From Salminus brasiliensis (lineage: Eukaryota > Chordata > Actinopteri > Characiformes > Bryconidae): DNA of 64,000 nt. The notes below the pieces were generated by a model, which worked only from the letters and a program-made list of their open reading frames with translations, was not told the origin of the DNA and searched no databases. Position numbers and translations under genes: made by a program. The stretch lies in assembly GCF_030463535.1 (NCBI RefSeq), contig NC_132893.1, forward strand, positions 34,431,191 to 34,495,190, given 5' to 3'. Positions 11,045-24,300 of this stretch are shown piece after piece. Numbering within the stretch: position 1 is the first letter of the stretch; each line of letters begins with the position of its first letter.

Positions 11045-11635
11045 AACAAATACACTCAAAAATTGGGTTCTTCAAGGGTTCTAAAGCAAACAATGGCACC
11101 TCAAAGAACCATTAGGATGCTTAAATGGTTCTTTCCATGGTTAAAGTTTTCTTCAGCTTAGTGAAAATAAAAAAAAAGATTTTTTTTAAATATATTTTAC
11201 CAAAAAGGTAGTTTCACCAACCTATGAGCCAAAGAACCTTTTTTTAGTACCCCATAGAACCCTGTTGAGCAGAGCGTACAATAGAAGAATAATGCAATAA
11301 AGAAATACGAGAACATTCTTCAAAATAAAGACGCCCAGAAGGTTCCTTTACAAATGTTTCAGTGTGGTTTCCTAAGGAATCACTTGTGAAGAACCTCAAC
11401 ATTTAAAGAACCTTCATATGATATAAAGGTAATACGGCATATAAAGGAGGTTCTTCACAAGTTCACACAGAACCATCACAACTCCAAGAACTCTCCAAGA
11501 ACAATGCTTTAATGGTTCTCCCTCTACAAGGAAGCTCTAATGCTGATGTTATGGTTGCTTATAGCACCAAAAAAAAGGGTTCTGCTGCAGTTATGAGTCA
11601 AACAACCCATTTTCAGTACTACATAGAACCCTACG
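11045..11635. mobile_element. 'ggttctt' foldback-type repeat cluster
   Basis: Dense, inverted and direct occurrences of 'aaagaacc' and 'ggttctt' with flanking 'tagaaccct'. Related to 470-680, 14220-14340 and 16627-16847. These look like decayed MITEs; no protein is encoded. Confidence 0.5.
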
Positions 11636-12491
11636 ACCCCGTTTAGACCCGGCCACTTCGTGTGTCTAGTATCTGGATTGTATCCTGATCAGGTTTCGCC
11701 ACATGTGTTTACACTGGCTAGTCAAATGCAGCTCCGGTTAGTCAGACTGAAATCTGATTGATGTGTGGGACGGAATATGCTAATTTGCTTGATGCACAGC
11801 AATTATTACAGGTGTTTGGGTTGTACTAGGAGGGGTTTCGGTTGTGGAATGAGTCTTGGAGAGGCTGGTGTGTTTACATGGCTTCTCCTGAAGTGGTTGG
11901 AGTGTTGGGATTAGTATCTGGTCTTAAGGAGTCTTGGGTGCGTTCACATTTGCAGCTTTATGTGGCTCGGCCTAATCCGGATTTAATCCTGATCCTCACG
12001 ACGGATGAAGCGGGCAGGTGTAAACATAAATCATGGAGGAATATTTATTTGAATGAAGAAGATCTGAAGAAACAAAAGGACAAAAATAATAACAAAAGAA
12101 AAAAATCACAGTCCCTCAATTCTAATTCACACTGATGTAAAACACCATGTACGCTCCCGTGTGAAGGACAGTGAGTGGTCACCTGTGCTTCATCTCTCAA
12201 AAATCACATAAAGCCCCTAATTTAATCAGCAGTCTATTCTAAATAACAGACCATACTCTTCACTTCTGGCTCACTGGTCACCACCCAAACATTCCCCAAC
12301 ATGTAGATTACGCAACACAGGGCTTACAGAGATCGTACTGTCTGTACAAGCAAATGACGCAAGTGCTTTTTACCAAATGGCGCTTGGACGTACTGTTGGC
12401 TCACGCACACTAATGCCATATACACAAAGACTACAAAACTGATTTCAGATCAGTAAGTGCAAAACCGTCGTCACCCCTCAGCTGTTCTAGC

Positions 12492-12516
12492 GGGGGGGGG
12501 GGGGGGGGGGGGGGGG
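12492..12516 (+). repeat. Homopolymer of 25 G
   Basis: Twenty-five consecutive G bases. Such runs are rare and error-prone in assemblies and can form G-quadruplexes. Confidence 0.98.
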
Positions 12517-12564
12517 TGGTTGGCCAACTTTTCAATATGCAAAAACTTTTATACTCCTACTATC

Positions 12565-12945
12565 TCTTATATACATGTTCAAAAGTATCCAGACACCCCT
12601 TTAATTCATACTGAATTCAGCTACTTTACATGCACCAACTTTTTTCCATTATCTCCATAGAAACGCACGGACCAATAGAACGAAACTCTCAGGAGCAGCA
12701 TAGTGCCCAATGCCCAAGACATGGCCTCTAGAGTTGAAAAGCACTAGAGCCCCCCCAGCACTGAACTGTGGGGTTCCCTGGAGTGATGATGGAGCTCCAT
12801 CCAACACCTTTGGGATGGGTCCTCTGGCATACAGCCTTTCTAGGGAAGCAGAGGCTGTTACTGCAGTAAAGGTGGCAAATGACCTAATCGTACCCTTGAT
12901 TTCAGAAGGAATGCTGGCGGAACTATTGGACACATGGAGGTCATA
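12565..12945 (+). mobile_element. MITE related to family A, diverged subfamily
   Basis: Begins 'ttcaaaagtatccagacacc' and carries the 'ggagctccatccaacacctttggga' region in diverged form (bases broken across 12787-12815). A sister copy begins near 28870. No coding capacity. Confidence 0.6.
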
Positions 12946-13989
12946 GACCTGGGCTGCTGGAACGCTACTGTAATTAGGATGGGTTTACTGTAGAACTGCC
13001 AAAAAAATCAGAAATAGTAAAAAACAACAGAGGGGAAAATACTGGATGTCCGATTCAGAGAAAATGAGACCCCGAGACCTGGCAGACCACGAAGACTGGA
13101 GATCTGAAATCTGAAAGCATCTACAAGTGTCTGTGTCCGTCCTTCCACTGTGAGAAGATGACCCAGCGCTGTGGAGCTGATCAAGAAGAAGCTCTTACTG
13201 AGAAAAACGAACTGCTGCTCTCAGAAGATTCCAGACCTCAACATTATTGAATAGGGCTGGCGAGGACTCTGAGGGGGAGGAAAGATCTCCTGCAGATTTC
13301 TGCAGAAACGCTGAAAGCGAGTCTCCTGAGACGAATGGAAGCTGTAATAAAGGTAAAGGTGCAGCTCAAAACTCAGGGTTCTGGGTCGTTTTTCAGTTGA
13401 GGAACTCGTACTTAACGGCTGTTCTGACCGGAAACTCTGCCGTGTCAACAAAACTGGAAGTTGAGCCTCAGAAAAAAAAAAAAAATACACAAAAATATGT
13501 AATAGGAGAAAAACTGAGAAAATAAAAAAGCTGAATACGGCACATTATTATTATTATTATTATTATTATTTATACAAAGCTCTACAGTCTCCAACCACAC
13601 TTGAAATGACCTATTAACCACAAAGATGCAAATACATCTCAGAACTGTCCTTCAGAATTGTGTGTTATTTATTTATGAGAAAATAAAAGTTTAATTTCAG
13701 TCACTTCAGGCCGTTAATCCAACACTGAGGATGTGGAGATTTTGTATTTATATGAAATTTCAGGCCACGGCTGGAAAAACGGCATCTAGGCCGACTGACA
13801 CACATGCATACACACCTCACAGTTTCCCCATCGCTGGAAAATTCCTCCTTATATTAAGCTGCTGCATCAGAGTTCCTCATACAAGACTATTCACATAGAC
13901 ACAGCATCATTTACGCGCTCCTGTACGAGCTGTGAAGCAGGTCGGAAACGCTTTCGGGCTTCAACCAACCTGCAAGTGCCCACCTCACA

Positions 13990-14164
13990 ACTTCCAGGAC
14001 TACAGGATCTGCTGCTAACGTTAGACTTGGTGCCAGAGACCACAGCAGGACACCTTCAGGGGTCTTGTGGAGTCCATGCCTCGATGAGTCAGAGCTGGTG
14101 TGCAGAATAAAGAAGACCTACACGATATTAGGCAGGTGGTTTTAATGTTTTGGCTGATTGATGT
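13990..14164 (+). mobile_element. MITE family B, right-half fragment
   Basis: Shares 'ccacagcaggacaccttcag' and the right terminal 'ggtggttttaatgtt' with 8440-8944. The left half is missing. Confidence 0.75.
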
Positions 14165-14463
14165 GCAAGTGGAGTCAATGGGCAGTTGCTGAATTCAATC
14201 AGTAAACATTTGAGCAAAACATAAGGGGTTCTTCATGGGTTCTGCAGCAGCCATAACCTACAATGCTTACATGGTTCTTTATAGCCTCAAAGGACACCAA
14301 ACAGGGTTCTACTACTGGTGATTCAAAGAACCTGGTCTTTTTGCTTAGAGCATACAGAGAACATCTAGGCCTAGTTTCATGTGCATGGGTTAAGCCTAAT
14401 CTAGGACTAAACTGCACCATCAATAGCCTTTCAAGCCTGAATTAAGATTAATCAGGGTCCCTG

Positions 14464-14910
14464 ATACACTATAGGTCCAAAAGTTTGTGGACACCCCTTC
14501 TAATGAATGCATTCAACTCTCTGAGACCGATAAACATGAACCTACTGGCACCATGCTGCCTAATGCCAGGCGTGGGCCATTAGAGGGGTATAAAGCCCCC
14601 CAGCATTGAGCTGTGGAGCAGTGGAAGAGCTGTGTTCTCTAGAATGATGATGGTGGAGCTCCATCCAGTACTTTTGGGAAGAGCTGTGGATGATGAGGTG
14701 GGGTGGTGATCGTCCAACATCATGACCTCACTATCAATCTTGTTGCTGCATGCAATCAAATCCTCACAGCAATGCTCCTACCAAATCTAGTAGAAAGTCT
14801 TCTTCTCTGGACAGTAGAGACTGTTACTACAACAAAAGCAGGATCAACTCGACCCTTGATTTCGGAAGAAGCAATAAATAAGCAGGTGTCCCAATACTTT
14901 TGCCTATGTC
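14464..14910 (+). mobile_element. Tc1/mariner-like MITE (family A), complete copy
   Basis: Left end 'tacactataggtccaaaagt' and right end 'ggtgtcccaatacttttgcc' are imperfect inverted repeats of about 30 bp beginning at a TA dinucleotide. The ~450-bp interior includes 'ggggtataaagcc' and no transposase. The ends resemble Tc1/mariner-type termini, so mobilisation in trans is inferred. Confidence 0.85.
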
Positions 14911-15554
14911 ATTTATTTAACGCCTGGAAAGATCTGGATTTCAAGGATGCACCTGATTACCATGGTACGACCTTACAACCTTAGGGAAAGTGGCTGGACC
15001 TTCAGCCTTGGAAAGCTTTAGTAAGCCAGTCTGCCTGTCGATTCACATTCAGATGAAATAGTAATATTTAAACATTAAATAGAGGTTTATCAGGAGAACT
15101 CAGCAACCGCCCCTGGCTCCCATTATAAGTGCATTTTGAATCCGCAGCTTTTCTGCTGTTTTCTACCAACATAGAAACGTGTTAAAATGATGACAGTGGT
15201 AAAGGATGATAAGCTACAGTAGACAGTCGTCAGACCATAGGCTGAAAATGCTGGAGTGTCCCTTTAAACTGCAGCCAAGGCTGGGACAGTGCTCTAAAGT
15301 GTCCTCAAACTAAGCTCCCATCTTACCGATTCCTACATAATTAAACAGTTAAGATGTAAACACCTCATTCAGAGTGGGGGTTTGGTGTGAAACGCTCAGT
15401 TCTAGATAACCTCCCCCAGTCAGAGCTGTGGTTGTGAGGTGAAGGGAAGCAGACGTCTGAAGCTCTAATAAAAGCTCCTCACAGAAATGTCTCCCACCTT
15501 GAATTCTGAGATGTCAGCCAGTCTTGAACATGTTGCTAAAATCTATTCATAGTG

Positions 15555-15662
15555 GAGGGACATGAAGGGCATCCCGAGCAACGCCGCTTTGCCATCAGCA
15601 GCCGAGGTCAGAGAGAGCACAATGGACACCATGGCCGTGCTGTCCTCATCACTCTGAAAGTG
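15555..15662 (+). mobile_element. tRNA-derived SINE (family 3), body fragment
   Basis: Matches the body of the copy at 56345-56496 ('gctttgccatcagcagccg', 'agagagagcacaatgg') in the opposite orientation. The open frame across 15543-15974 on the minus strand runs through this repeat and is not a gene. Confidence 0.6.
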
Positions 15663-16289
15663 ATGTTGCTCAGCACAGGCATCTGTTAGCTGGTGGGGCG
15701 GAGCTAAGGACCCGGCCCTTTTCTCTGAGCGTGTCGGCTGTTTTTGAAAAGAGGTGGCGGCTGTGTGAAGTCCTTGCCCGTCCAGTGTCGGAGCATTGGT
15801 AGTGCTAGGGGGAGCTGCGAACGGGTATGTTAATGGGCAGTAGCTTCCAAGCTTGGAGGAAAAAGGAAAAATTCGACAAACAAAAAAGTAAGCGGACGCG
15901 TGTAGGTACACCAATAGGTTTTGACGGTAAATAAAGCGGCTGTTTGTGTCGTCATGGTGACGCCTAGGTGACATCTATTTACCACCACTGTAACGAAATC
16001 TAAGTCACAATGAACCAATATTTACACCAAACCCCATTCTGATGACTGTTTCCAGCTACTTAATTATGCCGGTTGGTTGAACTTGCCCTTTACTTACACT
16101 TCAGAGTATTATTAGGGTATTAACTGCTACAGAGCTGTGGGTAAACAACCACACTGCCTCACACCAAAAAAGAGGAAATGCTGTTGTTTACAGTGAAGCT
16201 CAACCAATTATCAGCCAGAAAAAACAAAAAACAAAAACACAACTTCCTTAAGAGGAGCTGGTGAGCTTGACGAGGCTGTGTGGTTTAAA

Positions 16290-16318
16290 CACACACACAC
16301 TTACACACACACACACAC

Positions 16319-16354
<36 letters not shown>

Positions 16355-16510
16355 ACACACACACACACACACACTTACACACACACACACACACACACTT
16401 ACACACACACACACTTACACACACACACTTACACACACACACTTACACACACACACTTACACACACACACTTACACACACACACACACTTACACACACAC
16501 ACTTACACAG
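16290..16510. repeat. CA microsatellite punctuated by TT (ACACTT array)
   Basis: Runs of ACAC interrupted at intervals by 'actt', giving an array of about 220 bp. The histidine/threonine-rich frames here are artefacts of the repeat. Confidence 0.97.
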
Positions 16511-16626
16511 AAAATTGAGGACCAGTGTGTTAAGTTTTGCTTGGCTAAAGGCAGAGCTGCAGTCCTAACGGACGCTGAGAAGAGATGATGACCACATGAG
16601 CCCTTGCACACACGGATGTGTGTACG

Positions 16627-16847
16627 CTCTTAAAAATAAAGGTGCCAACAAGGGTTCTCGCCCCAAAAGAGCCACTTTAGGATCCACTTTTGCTGTATGA
16701 GACTGCTGTATGTGTGAGTGTGAAGAACCTTTCAAAGCCTAAAGAACCCCCACATAGCGCAAAAGTTGTGTCCCAACAGAAGGATATTCTTACAACTGTG
16801 TGTCCAAGCCAGGAATCCTTTAGGAACCCTTATCTTTAAGAGTGTAA
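16627..16847. mobile_element. Short MITE with 'cttaaaaataaagg' ends
   Basis: Left end 'gctcttaaaaataaaggtgc' and right end 'cccttatctttaagagtg' form an inverted repeat around ~220 bp containing 'aaagaacc' motifs. Confidence 0.6.
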
Positions 16848-17149
16848 ACAGGTGCTTTAGCAGTTCAGAACTGCAGGTCTAAACAACAGGCTCCTCACAG
16901 TCTTCTCTAAAAGACTCGGACTGTGACAAGTTCAGGTTTCAGCTTGTTCCAGTTCTCATGGCCAGGAGCCCCGCCCTCCCCTCATCTGCAGCAGCTCTTC
17001 TCCTCCTGCAGGGCCAGTCTGTGTGTTGTGTCCGTTTGGCCAGTCTAGGTCACCGTAAGATTGAGCAATCCAGCGTCGTCCCAGGTCAGGTTACCCAGAA
17101 GCATCAGCTTCCCACCCCCCTGTGAGCATGTGAGGCCCGGCGTTGGTGC

Positions 17150-17313
17150 TCAGGCGTAGATGTGGGCGGAGGCAGAGTGAACGCCGTCCTCCCGACGATC
17201 TGCGGACGGCTGCTGCTGCAGCTTCGTCACGCCCACGTAGTCGTGGATATCAACCTCCAGGTTCTTCGCTCTCAGAGCCGCCGTGTGCAGCTTCTCCAGG
17301 AAATCGGGCATGC
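17150..17313 (-). CDS. stard7: stard7 exon 8 and stop
   Basis: Completes Gly349 and encodes 350-402 (MPDFLEKLHTAALRAKNL... ending SAHIYA), stop TGA at 17150-17152. It contains the C-terminal helix of the START domain and a short variable tail that ends in Tyr-Ala like its mammalian counterpart. Confidence 0.94.
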
Positions 17314-17737
17314 CTGAGAGGCAGAGAGAAAGAGCAGAAGTGAGAGAGTGCGCGAGAGAAGGGGAAAAAATATATATAAGTGAACGAGAGAGCAAGAAAG
17401 AAAAAGGAAGGGGGGGTGAGAGAGTGAGAAGAGGCGAACGAGTGAAAACAAGAGGGAGAAAGAGTGAGAATAAGTAAGTGAAAGAGAGAGACAGAGAAAG
17501 AGGGTGCGCGAGAGAGCAAGAAAGGGAAAAAAGGGGGGGAGAAAGAGAGCGCGAGAGCATGAAAAAGAGAGAGAATGAGAATAAGTGAATAAATGAGAGA
17601 CAGAGAGAGAGAGAGCGTAGGAGTGAATGAGTATAAGAGTAAGAGAACGAGAAAGAATAAAGAATAAATGAGAGCGAGAGAGAGAATAAGAAAAAGAAAG
17701 AGAGAGAGAATGAGAATAAGTGAATAAATGAGAGACG

Positions 17738-17776
<39 letters not shown>

Positions 17777-17898
17777 TAGGAGTGAATGAGTATAAGAGTA
17801 AGAGAACGAGAAAGAATAAAGAATAAATGAGAGCGAGAGAGAGAATAAGAAAAAGAAAGAGAGAGAGAATGAGAATAAGTGAATAAATGAGAGACGGG

Positions 17899-17945
<47 letters not shown>

Positions 17946-20900
17946 TAGGAGTGAATGAGTATAAGAGTAAGAGAACGAGAAAGAATAAGAATAAAAGAAA
18001 GAGAGAGAGAGCGAGAAAGTGAGCCCTATATTAGCAAGTGTCTGGAATTGGAGATCAGGACGTGGTTGAATGACTGCTGCTACTTCTATAAGAAATTAAA
18101 AATGGGCCATAAAATCCTATAATATCTATAACAGTAGTAGATCTAAAGTAAATAACTCACTTTATGGACGGCAGCTGCAGCCAGTGGCCACGGCAACGTT
18201 AGACGTCATTATGTAAAGACTATGGAAAGCAGGCTGTTATCAGAGCCCAGAACAAGATAAACAGTGGAAGCTGCAGAGCCGTTTCTGCTGAAGCCCCACC
18301 GCCCCAACCCCGAACCGCCGGATCGCTGGATCACACTGCAGTTTCAACACTTTTTAAAAGGAGCCTGACAGCTGGAGGCAACAGTCAGCAGTTAGAAAGG
18401 CCTTAGCATTGAGCAGAGTTTTTCCCCCCATCTCCTGTAAAGTTGACCTTTTGGAGATGCAAGGTTTTTGGACGAGGACAGCAATCATGTACCTGCTGTT
18501 AACCAACGTGTACATACACAGCAGCTACATCAGCAGCACTGATCACACACTCATGTGTATATCTTGTGTCTATCTAGAGCACTAAAAGATATGTCCATTA
18601 GGGGGCGGGTCAGGGCTGAAACATCCCCTGGCGACGCGAGAATCACAAATACAGAACTGACCAGGAATAACGCCCCCCAGTGGTAAACGTCCTCCACTGT
18701 TTATGCTGATACACGAGGACGTGTACGACCTACACTTAGAGCTGGGCGATATTTAAAGACAGTTCTTACGATATATGATGTTTCTCACAAGAAATATTTC
18801 GTCATGTAGACAAAAATGCACCAACAGCGTAAAATATTTAAGAATTGCTATCCAAATACTGTCCCATACCGAGTACCATGATTTTTTTACTCAAAATATA
18901 ATAAAATATATAAATATATAATAAGACTGATTTTTTTTCTATGAGCACTGACGATATCCACGATACACTCATAAAAGCATACAGCGTTCCACGACAATAA
19001 CATTCATCACGATACGATAAAATATTGCCATAACTCATAGCTCTAACTACACTGCCAACAAACACAGGGCAGCCCGGTCACACTAGTACTGAAAACCAGC
19101 ACAGAACAGAGTCCAACACACTTCAGCTCCTGTGCTGAGAGATGCTCCACTGCAGCTCCAGAAGTTACTTAGCACTAACTAGCTTAGTTGTGAGCTGGAG
19201 TAACCACACCTCTACTGGAGGAGGAGTTAGTGGTTAGTGGAGGTTAGTGACGTTCTGAACGTCCCTGAATGGAAACACGTGACAGCAAAGCTAAAGAGGA
19301 ACAGTAAACAAGAGGAAGAGGAAGCAGTACTCACCGCTGGACACCATCCAGCTCAGACAGTAGCGAGGAAAGACCGTCTGTGGGTCATCACTGTAGGTCA
19401 GCAGGTAGTCGAAACCATTCTGTCGGATCAGACCAGACCAGACAGTAATCGAATCAAACTGAATCAAATCTGAAATGATGCACTGAATCATTTCCTGAAG
19501 ATTTAAAACAAACCTAAAACATTGTTTATAGATTGTTTATAGAACTGTTTAGTCCAAATTTTCTAATTAATCTTAATTAAATCACAGAACACTGCTGTGA
19601 ATAACACCATTAAATGTTTTAAAAGGCTGACCTCTAGTACTTAATACTCCGGCCCCCAGCTAATGCAGAATGCCGAACTCCTCTGCTTTGTTCTCTCTCT
19701 ACTGACTTCCTATAGCTGCTGCCCGCATCGGATACAGGACCCTGACTCTGGCCTACAAAGCCAAGACTGGACCAGCCAGCCCCTCCGTACTTGATGGCGA
19801 TGGTCAAAAGCCGATCTGCACTGAGACCCCAAGTACGGCTCGGCTCGACCCGCCATCCTTTAAGATTCACGGAAGACGAGCGTCCAGACTTTTTACTGTC
19901 CTGCACCGAAGTGGTGGAACGAACTTTCCCTGGGTGTCCGAATAGCAGAGTCCAACACTCGCTGTCCTCAAACCCAGACTGAAGACCCTCCTCTTCTGAG
20001 AGGACTTGGGTGCAGAGTAGAGTATTATGGTCTGCATATTGACTTGTGTTTAGTAGAGTCTAAGATTAGAGGATCTTTAATTTTAGTCTGTTTAAACTAG
20101 CTGAGGTTTTTCTTCAGTAAACAGTGAAGCTCTTTTGTAAGTCGCTCTGGAGAAGAACCACTGCTAAACACCTTAATTGTAATTGTAAATGACTATTATA
20201 CGACTATGTGACTACAGAGTCTGCCTTTCTCAGAGTCTCTGAATCATGAAGCAAATTACAGTGTGATTGAGCAAACTACAGTTTCCCACAATGCACCAGT
20301 AATTTCTAGCAATCAGAGTAGCTCACTGCATGATCTAAATGCCGACCAGAATGCATTGCAGACTTGTGCAACAGACAGTGGAACAAAACGGGGATGTTTG
20401 CTTATATAAGCCGTGATAGTTGCAAGCCACTGGATGCTGAAATTTTCACTTCCTCCCCCATGTAGTTTGGTAACAGTAGGTTTAGGTTGCTCAACAACAT
20501 AACAGCCCCACACTTAACAGTCAACACAGCAACAAGGTTTAAATACAGCTCAGCCAACCATGTGTTTGTTTATCTGATGGGAGCTGTGAGTTCTACCTCT
20601 ATTTACTTAACTTAAGGGAGTAGGGATCCATTGTAGTCACAGGCCAGAACTATTATATTATATAATATTATTCTTATTCTTACTGCTATGGTTCAGAATT
20701 CGTTTATAAAAATACACAAATTACAAAATGGAAAAACTACTCATACATTAGTGCAATAATGTTTTGAGATTTCTGACCTAATAGACTGAGGTAAAAAAGA
20801 TAGACTAAAAGTTTCCTTTTTTTCATTAATTAATTAATTACATATTTTTAAATATAATCTAATAACACAATCATGTCATTAAATGCTCCACTTTTAGACA

Positions 20901-21270
20901 AGACAATAATATTCTCCATTTAACCAATTCAGTGAACATACAGTCTATGCAGTGAACACACAAACACTAGTGATCAAATAAAGTGACGGTGATGAGAGGG
21001 TACCCAGGAGAGAGTAGGGGGACCTTGCTCAAACAGTGGCAGCTCGCAGAGCCGGCGTATCGACCCCACAACCCTGGCACCAATAGCCCGGTGCTCTAAC
21101 CGCTGAGCCACCAAACAAACCAAATCCTTGTTCTCACCTCATCAAAGGACTTGTGGGGACGGATGACCATCCTGGAGCAGTATGAGTGCACTCTGACAAA
21201 GTCCTGTGACTCTGGGACCCCAGGGTGTTCCACAGCTCTGCACAGAGTGATTACAGGTCAGCAGGTGTGT

Positions 21271-21305
<35 letters not shown>

Positions 21306-24300
21306 CATAAACAGAGCTTACAAACACTGAACAATACACAGATACTTTATTCGGGTCCTGGGAAGCTACAGTTCAGCAAGCTCTGGGATTCTCTACTCAC
21401 TTTTTTCTATATTAATAACAGTTTAACAGCAGTCCCTTGTTTAGTTCATCATCATCATCATCATCACAAATAATAATAATAAATAATTCATTTTTAAATT
21501 TCCGTCCTTCTCCAGTCCTTACCTCATTATTTTCATTTTTTCCCCAATATTTATTAATTGAATTACTCATTAATTAACTATATAATTAACTTCTGTACTA
21601 TTGTTTTAGGTTAAAACCAGGGGATAAAAGTGCAATAAATGGTACTGACTGACTTAAGAGAGCTCACCTGGACACCAGAACCATCAAGTTGTTCTTCACA
21701 TCCACGTCATAGCGGCGCACATACACATAGTCTCTGGAGTACATGGGATACTGCACAGGAGATAACGAGAACATAAGCTTTCCACTCAAATCCCTGCATG
21801 TTCTGTTTACAGCCTATAATTGGACCACGACAACATCTAAGAGGCTTAAGTGAGAGACAAGATCGGCCTCCACTGCAGTAAATCTGAAGGACAGCTGTAC
21901 ACAAGCATTTCTGGACAGTCTGAGAGCTGCAGATCTGAAGGTGTAGAAGCATGTGGGCTGAGGCGGTAGAGTACTACTACAGGATTTTACACTAATATGA
22001 CTCTATGGGTTCTGCAGCGTTACACAGCAGCAGTTCTGGAGAGAGGTTCTCCTCCTGCAGCTCCACCACCAAAGCTCCATAGTGCAGTAGCAGCAGCGTT
22101 CCGGCCTGGAGTGGGAATGACGGAGACGCCGTTCTCCCTGTTCCAGTCAGTGGAGCATCAGCATGATCCTGAAGCTTCTATTTAAGGTAGAATTGCTGCA
22201 GAATGTTGCTTTAAAGACGGATCTATCTGCCATCCACATGGTCATCCACAATTAAACAGTACAATCAAAAATATACGTTGCATATGATAATAAACTTTAC
22301 CACAATACAGTAAAATGGTCATTGTCCACCTCTACACCACACTACAGCTGCTACAGCTATTAATAGCTAATGTAGCTAATAAGCAAGAGTGGTTTACAGC
22401 CCACCAATGAGCTATAGCGCCAACTGCAGGCCTAGGCCATCACACACTCTCCTCAAACCATGTGAATGTGTTCAGTTATCTCTAGTAGACTTGTAATATG
22501 AGTCATAGAGGGCCAGAAACCACATAACCACACAACCAAATTAGTGATTACTGAACACCTCCACACACTTCGGGAGAGCGTGTGATGATTTAGCCAGCAG
22601 TTAGCACTGTGCTACATTTGCAGGGGAAAGGCGAAAATGGTGTAAAGGCTTACTGGAAAGTGTGTGGCCCAGTGGACGACCTCAGAACCTGTGTTCAAAT
22701 CCCTGTCCACCACGTCCAGTTTGATGACCAGTGCGTCCCACTTCTTTCTATATTCGGTGTCCAACTAGATCAGAGGGAAAACACACGGGTGAGTGTATGT
22801 TTTTTTTGTTGTTGTTGTTTTATTATTATTATTATTATTATTGAACTCAACTAAAGAACACTATACAGATACGGCAAAGAACCTTTACATCCGGTTCTTT
22901 AGAACATTAAAATATTCTTCACCCTCACATTACACATCTCCATTAACAACATGGTTCTTGTGTCAGTTACAATAATCAAAACAAACCAGTGTGTGATCGT
23001 TAAACATGTTAAAGGAATCATTAAGACTAAATGAATCAAAAGAGAAAGGTTCTCAGTACCTGCACATTGAAGAACTGTCTGGGGGTAATATCAGTGTATG
23101 AACCAAATACTGGAAACAGAAATAAGGAACAGAAAGAGAGTCAGTGTGTATTGCCGGGACGTTCTGGAAAATTGTATGACCGTGTTGGAGGTGCTGGACA
23201 GTCTAGAGCAGTTTAATTCAACCTCCAGACCTCAAAGACTGATCATCCAATCCTACTGCTGATACTAGAACTGATACAGTGGCAAAACAACCACGTTCAA
23301 CCGTAAAGATGCCATAATGCATTTTCCCAGTATCACTGCATCAGGGAGGCTCTCTGAGCCAGCCGAAAGTAATACCATTTAATCAGTCTCTGAGGAGGAG
23401 GAGCTACAGCCTCTCATTAGGGTGAATAATAATTAATAACGCTCTAAATGTAGGTATTGTGATATACACTGAGGAGGAGGAGCTACAGCCTCTCATTAGG
23501 GTGAATAATAATTAATAACGCTCTAAATGTAGGTATTGTGATATACACTGAGGAGGAGGAGCTACAGCCTCTCATTAGGGTGAATAATAATTAATAACGC
23601 TCTAAATGTAGGTATTGTGATATACACCGAGGAGGCGGAGCTACAGCCTCTCATTAGGATTGAATGGGTGTAACAGATCACAAACTTAGCAAAAGTTCCC
23701 ACAAAAGAACATACTTATGGGGGGCAGAACATGGGCATCACCAGCAGTTTCAAACACAACATGTAAGTAGATTTAGGGTATTTAAGGACCGGGTACCTCA
23801 CAGCCCTGAAGTTATATAAATGAGCTCGGTCTTTACTGCTGCAGAGCTACAATGTAGGAACTAACCTCTATATTCGAAAAGGTGGCTTCCTTCAATGGGT
23901 CTCCTCCACACTTTGAAGGTTTTCTTCTCGATGACAACTTCCCAGCCAGTCTCGGCCTGTGCAGAGTTCCCGCGGCCTGCAACTGCAGTTTGCTTTTTTG
24001 CAGTATCCAGTGCCTGCAGCTCCCACGCACACCTGAGCACCAGCAAAACCACACAGTCATGTACATGCATGGGACTAGGGCGGAGTGTCACTCATTTCCT
24101 AACACCTACAACTGACATATAATAGCAGGTCAAAGTGAATTAGAATTGCTTTCACATACTGACAAGTGCAAACTAATACAAGCTTAACATTGGACCGTTT
24201 ACTCCACAGTACATACAGGACATTATTAGGCTTAGGGGAGCAATTACTGCGTCACATGAGGGATATAGCATTAGAATAAATCTTGATCTTCAATAAATGG

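Noticed and set aside
15543-15974. 143-residue minus-strand frame
   Set aside because: It overlaps a SINE fragment and has no splice or domain support.
16261-16568. His/Thr-rich frames
   Set aside because: Products of the CA/ACTT microsatellite in two frames at once.
19630-20195. Possible coding exon from reverse-transcriptase-like translation
   Set aside because: Frames are broken by stops and shifts and the tail is that of a LINE, so it is a dead fragment.
23391-23662. Regular repeat resembling a CRISPR array
   Set aside because: Whole 79-bp units are identical with no unique spacers, in a vertebrate intron.
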